From NCBI GenBank assembly GCA_038244055.1, contig JBBRTW010000083.1, positions 1 through 19,500 on the forward strand: DNA of 19,500 nt, written 5' to 3'. The position numbers and the translations under genes were made by a program. Source of the DNA: DASPKW01 sp038244055. GTDB lineage: Bacteria; Planctomycetota; Phycisphaerae; Tepidisphaerales; Tepidisphaeraceae. Position 1 is the first letter of the stretch. Each line of letters starts with the position of its first letter. The notes under the pieces are model-generated. The model worked only from the letters and a program-made list of their open reading frames with translations, did no database searches and had not been told where the DNA came from. This document shows positions 1-9,200 of the stretch, piece by piece.

Positions 1-1
1 G

Positions 2-394
2 GCGTTCGTCCATCTCGACGTTCAAGGCGCGAAACTTGCGTCGGATCCGTCCAAGCCATTGTGCGTCCTGCATCCACGCGATATCGTCCCGCATGTCGAT
101 GATTCATTGACAATTGCTCAAGTTATTTTTGAGCGCGCCCTAACCGAACTACAAGCCGCGCGTGAAGCCCCGGTTGACCGGCGAACGATTCGCCGACTGA
201 TCCGGGACGGGCGGCTTCGTGCTTTGGATTTTGGCAGCGGGAGGCGCCACCACTATCGCATCGACCCGGCCGACCTCCGGGGCGTCGCGTCGCAACCCAG
301 TCTCTCACCCACGCCTACGCCGCATCCTGCACGGGAGCGGCGTCACCGGCCGGCCGTATCGTCGTCTGTGGCTGCGTTCTTTCCTTCGGTTTGA
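2..394 (+). CDS. Partial or degraded excisionase/MerR-like HTH protein
   Basis: The frame is open from the left edge of the window to a stop at 394, so the 5' end may lie outside. The clearest part is a winged-HTH segment of the excisionase (HTH_17/MerR-like) kind: a helix-turn-helix VDRRTIRRLIRDGRLRAL, then a basic GSGRRHHYRI wing and a DPADL ending. Such proteins bind DNA and act as recombination directionality factors or element regulators. The first helix of the usual domain (LTxxEVAxxLGV) is not well formed; 'SLTIAQV' is followed by an unexpected spacer, so the gene may be decayed. The last ~80 bp overlap the convergent recombinase gene. I cannot choose a start: there is no convincing Shine-Dalgarno before the in-frame TTG codons at 59 or 107. 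The HTH family call is fairly sure; that the ORF is intact is not. Confidence 0.45.
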   Translation, partial: AFVHLDVQGAKLASDPSKPLCVLHPRDIVPHVDDSLTIAQVIFERALTELQAAREAPVDRRTIRRLIRDGRLRALDFGSGRRHHYRIDPADLRGVASQPSLSPTPTPHPARERRHRPAVSSSVAAFFPSV

Positions 395-1654
395 CCTTCG
401 GCCAAAGTGCGCGGTATACGACCCGCGCCACCCGCTGGATCGCGACCAGGTAATTTCTTCGTGGTCGTAGATCTTGCCGATGGTGGCGTCTCCGTGTCCC
501 ATCATCGAATCAATGGCCTCCTTGTCGCGCGATTTTTTTGCCAGGGTTTTGAAGGTGTGCCGGAGTGGGTAGAAGTGAACTCCTTCAAGCTTGAGTTCCT
601 TGACCATTCGCCGGAACGTCATCGATAATGCGTTCTCCACCGCAACGCCCGTGAGCTTGGTCACCATCTTTCCGTCCACCTCCACTTTTTTGTGAACTTC
701 ACGCTCGCGATAGTATGGCAATCCGTTGCGAGTAATGAAGACCAGAGATGAATCGCCCACCTTTTCGATCGCATAACGGTTGTGCTTCAGGGTCCTGACG
801 CGCATCAGTGCCCTTCGCGTTTTCTTCCAAAGGCAGCCGATCCGCATCACGCCGGTCTTCGGCCGCGGAAATTTCATGCGGCCGGTCGTGAGGTCGATCA
901 TCTCCCAGCGCAGCCGTCCGATGTCCGCAGGGCCGAGGCCACAGTTCACTCCGAGAAGGATCATTGCCTTGAACGCCTGCGTGGCGCGATCAAGCAGCTT
1001 GTCCAACTCGTCGCCGGTCACGATGCGATCGGAGTAGTCCTTGACCCCTGCCCTCAGCTTCGCCTGTCGCACGGAATCGGGATCGGTCGCCGGCGCGACC
1101 CAGTCCATGCCGGTGTTTGGCATCGGGAACCAGCCGCTTTTGGCCCCGTAGTTGAGCATCGCGTTGATGTACGCCCGAATGCGGCGGCGGGCGTGTCGAC
1201 CGAGATTGCGCACGCCGACCAAGTGTTGCACATATGCGGAGAAATGTTCAGGCCGCAGGCTCGCCACCGGCGTGGTCGGCTTCATGAAGCCGACGAATTT
1301 CTCCAACTCGAACAGATAGTCGCCAAGCGTTCGCGCGGAAAGTTCGCCCGCAATCACGCGGCTCCGTTTTGAAACCAGGAATCGTCCTATCAAATCCCCG
1401 AGAGAGACCACCGGTGCCAGTGGGACGACCCGAACATTGTCTGCTCCCGCCTTGATTGCCGACCGCCGGGCGAGCCAGCCCGTGACCGGATCGTTCACCG
1501 CGCGTTCGCCTTTGGGATCATCAGCCCAGGAACCGAAATAGAACTGCTCAGACTTCTTGCTGCGAGTATTCCAGACGGATTTGAACCACTGCCCATTGCG
1601 GTGGACGCGGAGTGGAAACTCCGGAAACGGAAGGGGCGGAAGCACCGATTTCAT
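305..1654 (-). CDS. Tyrosine recombinase/integrase with C-terminal frameshift
   Basis: Site-specific recombinase that would integrate or excise the element lying to the left. The start is ATG at 1654 (MKSVLPPL), preceded by CAGGAG seven bases upstream; an upstream start at 1771 would overlap the tRNA. A SAM-like N-terminal DNA-binding domain covers about residues 83-185 and the catalytic domain follows. Visible catalytic residues are Arg365 in YPLRHTF, His387 in MMGHGDA and Tyr396 in GKIYDHE. The box I arginine is absent (GLG, residues 239-241, where GLR is expected) and the box II histidine is Tyr362. After Glu400 the frame turns into an Arg/Ser-rich tail ending at 305. One frame over, the tail reads like a normal recombinase C-terminus (LVAIQRVARVVYRALWPKVK) and ends at 315. 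A single-base deletion near 449-456 would explain this, giving a product of about 446 aa when corrected. Confidence 0.85.
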   Translation of the reverse strand: MKSVLPPLPFPEFPLRVHRNGQWFKSVWNTRSKKSEQFYFGSWADDPKGERAVNDPVTGWLARRSAIKAGADNVRVVPLAPVVSLGDLIGRFLVSKRSRVIAGELSARTLGDYLFELEKFVGFMKPTTPVASLRPEHFSAYVQHLVGVRNLGRHARRRIRAYINAMLNYGAKSGWFPMPNTGMDWVAPATDPDSVRQAKLRAGVKDYSDRIVTGDELDKLLDRATQAFKAMILLGVNCGLGPADIGRLRWEMIDLTTGRMKFPRPKTGVMRIGCLWKKTRRALMRVRTLKHNRYAIEKVGDSSLVFITRNGLPYYREREVHKKVEVDGKMVTKLTGVAVENALSMTFRRMVKELKLEGVHFYPLRHTFKTLAKKSRDKEAIDSMMGHGDATIGKIYDHEEITWSRSSGWRGSYTAHFGRRSNRRKERSHRRRYGRPVTPLPCRMRRRRG

Positions 1655-1672
1655 GGCAACTCCTGTGTCGTG

Positions 1673-1693
1673 ACCTGTGTCGGCGACACAGGT
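1673..1693. promoter_or_regulatory. 21-bp perfect palindrome at the integrase promoter
   Basis: Two 10-bp arms (ACCTGTGTCG and its complement) are separated by one base. A third, direct copy of CCTGTGTCG sits at 1662-1670, 12 bp from the copy at 1674-1682. The palindrome starts next to a TATAAC hexamer (minus strand, 1692-1697) and ends 18 bp before the recombinase start. It could be an operator for a repressor or arm-type sites for the recombinase/excisionase. Symmetry and position are seen directly; function is inferred. Confidence 0.6.
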
Positions 1694-1712
1694 TATAGAA
1701 AACACGGAGGCC

Positions 1713-1731
1713 AAAAATGCGGTTTTCCGCA
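1713..1731 (-). terminator. Rho-independent terminator after tRNA-Asp
   Basis: On the minus strand TGCGG-AAAA-CCGCA forms a 5-bp stem followed directly by TTTTT. It begins 11 bases downstream of the tRNA 3' end and separates tRNA transcription from the recombinase gene. Confidence 0.65.
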
Positions 1732-1741
1732 GAAATATCAG

Positions 1742-1815
<74 letters not shown>

Positions 1816-1829
1816 ATCCCTGTTGTTAC

Positions 1830-1861
1830 AGTATATTTAAGGTGTTACGCCGGGTTGTCAA
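1830..1861 (-). promoter_or_regulatory. Candidate promoter of tRNA-Asp
   Basis: On the minus strand a perfect -35 TTGACA (1856-1861) is followed by TATACT (1830-1835). Transcription would start about 8 bases before the mature tRNA 5' end. The 20-bp spacing is long; TTAAAT at spacing 15 is an alternative -10. Confidence 0.45.
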
Positions 1862-1996
1862 GACCCGCCATCGACTCGGTCCGCTCAAGGGGGTCCTCGC
1901 CGTTGGAAACAACGGGCCGGTCTCGTCGTATTATGGATACGTCGCGCCGTGTTCGCGGTTCGACATTTGCCTCTTTCCCCGCCTCAGGAGAAAAAA

Positions 1997-2524
1997 ATGC
2001 TCGCTCGCCCCACCGCCGCCTGGCTCTTCGCGTTGTCCCTCGCCCTGGCCGGAACCCGCGCTCTCGCCGAACCGGCCGATCTCGAAGGCAAGCCCGCCCC
2101 CGATGTCGCGCTCAAGACACTCGATGGCAAGGACATCAAGCTCTCCGATATGAAAGGCTCCGTCGTCGTGATGGATTTCTGGGCCACCTGGTGCCCCCCC
2201 TGCCGAAAATCCCTGCCACATATTCAGGAAATCGCGACCGACAAAGCGCTGGCCGACAAGGGCCTGGTCGTCTGGGCCGTCAATGCCCACGAGAAGGCCG
2301 ATGTCGTCCAGAAATATCTCGCCACCAACAAGCTCACCTTCACCGTCCCCATGGATGACAAAGGCGCTTCCATGAAGCAGTACCAGGTCAGCGGCATCCC
2401 CACCACCGTCGTCGTCGGCCGGGATGGCACCGTCCAGAAAATCTTCGTCGGCTTCGGCGAAGGCTCCGCCGCCGCGCTGGATGCCGCCGTCGCCGCGGCC
2501 CTCAAAGCCGAAAAACCCAAGTAA
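1997..2524 (+). CDS. Exported TlpA/ResA-like thioredoxin
   Basis: 175-residue thiol-disulfide oxidoreductase acting outside the cytoplasmic membrane. ATG at 1997 is chosen because CAGGAG lies 7 bases upstream; an in-frame start at 1949 would add 16 residues before the signal peptide and has no such site. Residues 1-25 form a signal peptide (hydrophobic WLFALSLALAG, cleavage near ALA/EP), so the protein is periplasmic. The fold is AhpC/TSA-Redoxin/TlpA type, with active site WCPPC (Cys66, Cys69) in DFWATWCPPC and the cis-proline loop GIPTT near residue 135. Such proteins keep cysteines reduced for cytochrome c haem attachment or respond to oxidative stress. The gene is convergent with moaA of the molybdoenzyme operon, whose first gene encodes c-type haems, so a role in cytochrome maturation is plausible but inferred. 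Confidence 0.88.
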   Translation: MLARPTAAWLFALSLALAGTRALAEPADLEGKPAPDVALKTLDGKDIKLSDMKGSVVVMDFWATWCPPCRKSLPHIQEIATDKALADKGLVVWAVNAHEKADVVQKYLATNKLTFTVPMDDKGASMKQYQVSGIPTTVVVGRDGTVQKIFVGFGEGSAAALDAAVAAALKAEKPK

Positions 2525-2570
2525 CCCCTCGTCGAACCAGCGGGCACGGTCGGAGTGGAGTTCAATCACA

Positions 2571-2589
2571 TTCGCGGGTATTCCGCGAA
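2571..2589. terminator. Hairpin between convergent genes
   Basis: A perfect 7-bp stem TTCGCGG/CCGCGAA with loop GTATT lies 46 bp after the thioredoxin stop and 9 bp after the moaA stop. There is no clear T-run on either side, so it may be a bidirectional terminator or an RNA 3'-end protector. Confidence 0.45.
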
Positions 2590-2598
2590 CCCGGGCCA

Positions 2599-3696
2599 TC
2601 ACCCACCGATGCGGCTCATCTGCTCGTATCCCTGCTCACCGTGAATGGCGGGCTTGAGGCTGACGCATTGTTCCATCGCGGCCGCGAGGGCGCTGCTTCG
2701 TCCGCCATAAGAGCCCCGATCGCGGATGATGCGGCGAACATCCACGTGCCCGCCGTCGAAGAGGCAGGAATGAAGCCGGCCATCCGCGCTGAGGCGCAGG
2801 CGGTTGCAGCTCGAACAGAATGGCGCGGACATGGCGCTGATGAAACCGATCCTGCCGGCCGGATTCCCGCACGAAAGGCGGTGAATTACCGATGGGCCGA
2901 CACCGGCTTCGGAGGCGCGATCGACCGCGATGAGCGGGCCGAGTTGCGCTTCGATCCGCGCGCGGACCTGCGCTTCGGGAACGAAGACGCCCTGGCCGCG
3001 GTCCTGCCCGCCGCAGCCGGCGGCCGGTCCTTCCTCGCCCGAGCGCACGCAGGAGACGACCGAATCGCCCAGGGGCATGAATTCGATGAACCGCACCGTG
3101 AGCTTCCGGCCGAGGGTGAGACGAGCGAATTCGACGACCTCATCATCGTTCACGCCGCGCATGACCACGCAGTTGATCTTGAGGGGTGCGAGCCCGGCCT
3201 CTTGCGCCCGATCCATCCCCCGCAGCACGTCAGCAAGTCGGCCGCCGCGGGTGATGGCGGCGAAGCGAGCAGGATCGAGGCTGTCGAGGCTGATGGTGAC
3301 GCGGTCCAGGCCCGACTCCCTGAGCGGCACGGCGAGGGATTCCAGCAGGATGCCGTTGGTGGTCAGGGAGAGTTCTTCAACGCCCGCGATGGCGCGGAGC
3401 CGGCGGATGAGGTCGGGCAGGTTGCGCCGCAGCGTCGGCTCGCCGCCGGTGAGCTTGAAGCGGCGAATGCCGTGGCATTCGACGGCGGCACGGACGACCT
3501 CGGCGATCTCGTCGAAGGAGAGGAGATCGGCCTGCGGAAGCCAGCGCAGCCCGGCGGCCGGCATGCAATAGACGCAGCGAAGATTGCAGCGGTCGGTGAT
3601 GCTGATGCGCAGCAGTTGCACGGATGAAATGGACTGCGGGCCGTGCTGGATCGATTCCGGAAGCGGCGGCGGTGATGCGAGAACGCTCAAGCGCAT
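2599..3696 (-). CDS. moaA: GTP 3',8-cyclase MoaA (molybdenum cofactor synthesis)
   Basis: 365-residue radical SAM enzyme that, with MoaC, converts GTP to cyclic pyranopterin monophosphate, the first step of molybdopterin synthesis, in the cytoplasm. The radical SAM cluster motif is CNLRCVYC (Cys37, Cys41, Cys44), followed by LTGGEPTLR (about 82-90). The second, substrate-binding Fe-S cluster is CSSC (294, 297) with Cys311 after RLRLSADGRLHS. The C-terminus ends in Gly-Gly, as MoaA proteins do. ATG at 3696 gives normal N-terminal spacing to the first cluster, although the ribosome site is weak. It begins 15 bp after the chaperone gene and is last in the molybdoenzyme operon, so its job is probably to raise cofactor supply when that enzyme is made. 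No moaC, moaE or mobA is in the window. Residues 222-238 form a Gly/Ser-rich insertion. Confidence 0.95.
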   Translation of the reverse strand: MRLSVLASPPPLPESIQHGPQSISSVQLLRISITDRCNLRCVYCMPAAGLRWLPQADLLSFDEIAEVVRAAVECHGIRRFKLTGGEPTLRRNLPDLIRRLRAIAGVEELSLTTNGILLESLAVPLRESGLDRVTISLDSLDPARFAAITRGGRLADVLRGMDRAQEAGLAPLKINCVVMRGVNDDEVVEFARLTLGRKLTVRFIEFMPLGDSVVSCVRSGEEGPAAGCGGQDRGQGVFVPEAQVRARIEAQLGPLIAVDRASEAGVGPSVIHRLSCGNPAGRIGFISAMSAPFCSSCNRLRLSADGRLHSCLFDGGHVDVRRIIRDRGSYGGRSSALAAAMEQCVSLKPAIHGEQGYEQMSRIGG

Positions 3697-3711
3697 TAGA
3701 ATTTCTTTCGC

Positions 3712-4533
3712 CTAGAACTTGGCGGCACAGCATTCATCGCAGCCCGTTTCGGCCTCGACATCGGCCCCGGGCGGCGCTTGCAACCGCTTGGGCGGGGGCA
3801 CGTTGAGGAGGCCGCGCTCGACGCCGATCAGCGCCGCCAGCAACTGCGCCACAGCGCCATAGAGGCTGCCCGGCGGCGCCGCCTGCTCGGCGGGGCCATC
3901 GATGCGGTCGGCCCGCATGCGCAGGGCCATGGCGAACGCCGGCGTCCACCAGGCGAGGTGATCGGCGAAGAAGCGCGTCTGCGCCTCGCGGCAGATGGTG
4001 GCCTGTTCGATCGAGTCGCTCCGCAGTTCCTTGGCGATGAGCCAGGCCATGAACTCCAGTTCCAGGGCGATGTGATCGTGTCGCTCGGGCATGTCGCGCG
4101 AGGGCTGCAAACCGAAGGCGCTGTAGAAACCCGCGACATCGGCAATCTGGTGCGAGCGCAGGACCGAGAACGTCTGCGGGCAGTATTCGGATTCGTAGGG
4201 CGGGCACTTCTTCGACATCATCAGGCCGAAAATCCGTTGGTATTGTTCCTGGCAGGCGGCCTGGCCGATTTCGAGATGGGTCAGGAGGAGGCGAAGATTT
4301 AGCCGATCGGCGCTGACTTCTCCCGAAGCGGGAAGATCGGGCTTTGCGGCCGGCAATTCGGAGAGATAATCGGCGGCCGCGGCGGCGATCTCGCGCAGCC
4401 CTGCATCAAATAGCCGCGCGAAGCGCGCCGAGGCCGGATCGCTGCAGGCCAGCGACAGGAACTGGTAGAGCGCCTGCCGGGCCTGAAGGTCATCGCGGCC
4501 GAGCGCGGGTTGGGTGGCTTGTTCGAGTGTCAT
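3712..4533 (-). CDS. NarJ/TorD-family molybdoenzyme chaperone
   Basis: 273-residue cytoplasmic maturation factor. TorD/DmsD/NarJ proteins bind the signal peptide or apoprotein of a molybdoenzyme and hold it until the cofactor is inserted and Tat export is allowed. The all-helical protein shows the family core CPPYESEYCPQTF (residues 110-122) and a second conserved helix RHDHIALELEFMAWLIAKE (151-169). The C-terminus carries GCDECCAAKF, a cysteine cluster that could bind metal. ATG at 4533 has CCGGAG seven bases upstream. The gene starts 12 bp after the beta-subunit stop and is followed after 15 bp by moaA. The substrate is inferred to be the Tat-targeted catalytic subunit encoded upstream. Confidence 0.85.
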   Translation of the reverse strand: MTLEQATQPALGRDDLQARQALYQFLSLACSDPASARFARLFDAGLREIAAAAADYLSELPAAKPDLPASGEVSADRLNLRLLLTHLEIGQAACQEQYQRIFGLMMSKKCPPYESEYCPQTFSVLRSHQIADVAGFYSAFGLQPSRDMPERHDHIALELEFMAWLIAKELRSDSIEQATICREAQTRFFADHLAWWTPAFAMALRMRADRIDGPAEQAAPPGSLYGAVAQLLAALIGVERGLLNVPPPKRLQAPPGADVEAETGCDECCAAKF

Positions 4534-4545
4534 GGGGACTCCGGT

Positions 4546-5824
<1,279 letters not shown>

Positions 5825-5832
<8 letters not shown>

Positions 5833-6235
5833 GATGGTGTTCTCCTTGGGAATCGAGCGAGCGGCCCTGGATGGTGATGGGAACGGTCTCGAAATCGGGC
5901 CCTTCGGGTGCCTCGAGTTCAACGGTCTTCACGCGCATGACTCCACAGCGCGAGAGAATCGCGCCGATGCGCTGCTGGACCGCCTCCGCGCCGAAATGCC
6001 GCGTCAATCCGTACAGCCCCTGGTAGAACGGCTGCGAAAAGGCCTCGATGATCATCGACTGATCCCACCCCATCCCGGCGTATTCCTCGACGATGCAATC
6101 GAGCATGACCAGCGGGTCGCCCTCGATCTCGACGCCGGTGAGCTGCATCGGATCGCCGGCTTCCAACGGGCGGTCCTTGGGATGCTCGGGGTGATGATCG
6201 TGGTCGTCGTGGTCGTCGTGGTCGTGGTGCGACAT
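5825..6235 (-). CDS. Unrecognised His-rich small protein inside the operon
   Basis: 136 residues with no family I can name. The first 18 residues are almost only His and Asp (eight His), followed by EHP; the C-terminus ends EHHHG. These look like metal-binding tails. The middle (about 27-115) looks like a globular helical domain: GVEIEGDPLVMLDCIVEEYAGMG, then FSQPFYQGLYGLTRHFGAE and ILSRCGVMRVKTVE. There is no signal peptide or membrane segment. It starts 5 bp after the catalytic-subunit stop without a clear ribosome site, suggesting translational coupling, and its stop overlaps the beta-subunit start by 8 bp. This position, between the two core subunits, suggests a role in assembly, metal delivery or a small structural part of the complex. 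That is inference. Confidence 0.8.
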
Positions 6236-6240
6236 GATGT

Positions 6241-9200
6241 TTAACCAATCTGAGTCAGGGACCCGGCAATGTATTTCTGCATCTCTTCGGATTCCGATCC
6301 GGGAGAGTGGCCGGTGGCCGCCGGTGCCCAGACGCCGACGCCGCCGATTCCGCCCGCCTCGGCGCGGACGATGCGCACCAGCGTCTCCTTGGGAACGGTA
6401 TTGACGCCGTGGTTATCGATCGCGAACCCGAAAACGAACCCCATGGACCCGGTCTTCTTGTGAAAGAGCGTGTCGGTCTGGTGCATGGGCGGCAGCCAGC
6501 TTCGGGTGATGCTCTGGTGCGATCCGAAGCGGTAGTTGGCCTGGTATCCGGTGTCGGTTGCCTGGGCCAGCCCATCGGCGTTGGACTCGTGCGCCTTGAC
6601 GGTGCGCTCGGTGGCGATCCAGCCGGTGTGCTTCATGATGGTCATGCCGAACGGTAGCGCTGAGTTGAACTTCACGCGCACCATGCAGCGGAAGGCGCGG
6701 GTGCGCGGGTCCTTCTCATCGGCCCCGATAAAGGGACGATCGGCGCGGTTGGCATCGACATGGACGTAGTCCCCTTCGCTGATGCCGAGATCTTTGGCCG
6801 CCAGTGGATTCATCTGGATCTGGCTGTCTCCGACGCCCGGGGAGCGCTTGTCGCTGCGATAGGGGTCGCCGAAATTCGTGCCCCAGATCCAGTGCCAGTC
6901 CACGGTGGACCAGGAGGAGTGGGCGCTGTGGCGGCTCTTGGGCGTGGAGCAGAAGAAGCGATACCCCTGGGCCCAGAGTGGATTGACGGTTTTCTTTACT
7001 TCCGCCCAGGACATCTTGACGTTCCGCACGGTCCGCCGGTCCGCATCGATGTCATCCAGGGCGATGCCATAATCCTTCGGACGCAGATACGGACTGGTGG
7101 AGACGATCACATTGGGCAGATAAGGCGTGGCCTCGACCGCTTCGCGATGGGAAATGAGGTTCTCGCCGTATTCGATCGCCTCAGGGAGGTCGCAGTAGCC
7201 GCTGAGCCGTCCGGAATCGGTGTAGAAGGGAATGCTGTCGTGGATTTGCTCGTAGAACGCGACGCGCGGGTAGGTGCGGAAGAGCATCAGTGCTGTGCCG
7301 GGCTCGCCGCCGTAGTCGCCCTTGACGATCTTGTCGATCTGGTACGCGCCCTGCAGGCCGCGCGTGGTGGTGCAGTTGTCGAGCACGCGCTGGATGTAGA
7401 CCCGGGCCTTCTTTTCGGTGACGTACTTCCAGTGGTCGGCGAAGCGCTGGTCACCGGTGAGCTTGGTCAGCGCCCGGCTCACGCCCGCGAAGATTTCCGC
7501 ATCATCTTTCGAATCGTGGACGGGCGCGATGCCGTCGCCGCCCCACACCTGGATGAACGGGTTGGAACACGATCCTCCCAGTTCAAGATCCTGGTTTTCC
7601 ACCCAGGTGTTGGCCGGAAGGATGACATCGGCGTACTCGGCCGAGCCGGTCCATTCCACCTGCTGATCGACGATCATGTCGATCTTGGGGAAGACGTTGA
7701 CGATGAGATGGTAGACCCATTTGGCCTGGTTGATGAGGTTGGCGTTGTTGTACCAGATCAACTTGGTGGGCGTGGGGAGATGGGATTTGCCCGTGAAGAG
7801 CTTCCTGCCGTCCTTCGTCTCGACGGTCAGGGGCTTCTCGCCGTGGCCCCAGTAGGCGACATCCTCACCCATGGTGAAATTCTTGAGGTGCTTCTCGGTG
7901 ATCCGAATATTCTCATCCAGCACCGGCGCGAAGGGATTCTCGTGCGTGTAGCTGGTCACGCCCGGGCCGGACCATTCCGATGCCTGAAGCAGCGCCCCCT
8001 TGTAGTTCCCCGCCCAGGTGAAGACACCCGCACCGTGCTTGCCGAATTGGCCGGCCAGCATCAGCGGAAGGTGGCAGGCGCGGTTGTGCAGCGTGGCGTG
8101 GAAATAATGGTTGACGCCCTCGCCGTGATGCAGGGCGACCGGGTGGCCGGCCTTGGTGGTCTCCCAGATGTCGCGGGCCAGGCGCTCGATCAATTCGCCT
8201 TTGCCGCCGGTGATCTCCTCAACCGTCTTGAGGTCGTAGTCCACCAGATGGCGCTTGTACATTTCCAAAACGGTCATCACCTCGACCTCGGACCCATCCA
8301 GCAACTTCACCTTGTACGCGCCGAAGAGGGATGAATCCGCATTGGCATGGTCGCCGACCTCGTCGCGACTGACTGGGGCGACTTTCTGCTGTTTCTGGTC
8401 CCAGATGCAGAAATCGCCGATCTTCTCGCGCTGCGCGGCCGTCAAACCCTGGATCTTGAACGAGGGGCCGCCGCTGATGTCCTTGGGTTTGTAGCCCGCG
8501 ATCACTTCCTCGGGGCGCAGCCGCCGCAGCGAATCGGTTCGAACCAGCAGCGGAAAATCGGTGAAGCCGCGAACGAACTTCTCATCGATCCAGTGGTTGT
8601 CGATCATGATCTTGGTGACCGCCAGCAGCACCGCCGTATCCGACAGACCCGGCCGGCACCCGATCCAGTAGTCGGCCTTGGACGAAGGTGCGGAGTAGTC
8701 CGGCGAGATCACCACGATCTTCCCGCCGCGCTCCATGATCTCGTTGAGCCAGTGCGACTCGGGCATCTTGTTCTCGACCAGGTTCTTGCCGATGTGGATG
8801 GTGAGCTTGGAAAAGCGCAGGTCGTTCATGTCCGCATCAGAGGCCTGCAATCCATGCACGAACGGCTGGCCCGGTGCCTGATCGCCGCGCCAAGTGTATT
8901 CGGTCCACTCGCGGCAGCCTCGCGCCTGATCCGGGCCGACGCCGCGGGCATGATGATCCACCAGCGCCAGCATGTTGCAGAAGCGATAGAGCCCGAACTT
9001 GCCGACCACGCCGTGAATCGGCAGGTTGGAGCCGATCTTCATCGTGCGCGTGCCCGCGCCCTGCCAGTGCTCGAGCATGACCGGGTCGTATCCATCCTTC
9101 TCGAACCGCCGCTTGCCGTCGTCGCCACTATAGGTTTTGGCCAGCGCCATCAAGCCCTTGGCGCAGTATTCCGAGGCCTGCTCCCAGTTGACGCGAACGA

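Noticed and set aside
1931..2602. 223-codon minus-strand ORF opposite the thioredoxin gene
   Set aside because: Gly/Asp-rich shadow of the thioredoxin-like coding strand, with no domain.
6760..8334. 524-codon plus-strand ORF opposite the catalytic subunit
   Set aside because: It is the antisense shadow of a well-supported gene in GC-rich DNA and shows no domain. The same applies to the plus-strand frames at 2641-3627, 8347-9261, 13447-14415 and 16018-17454.
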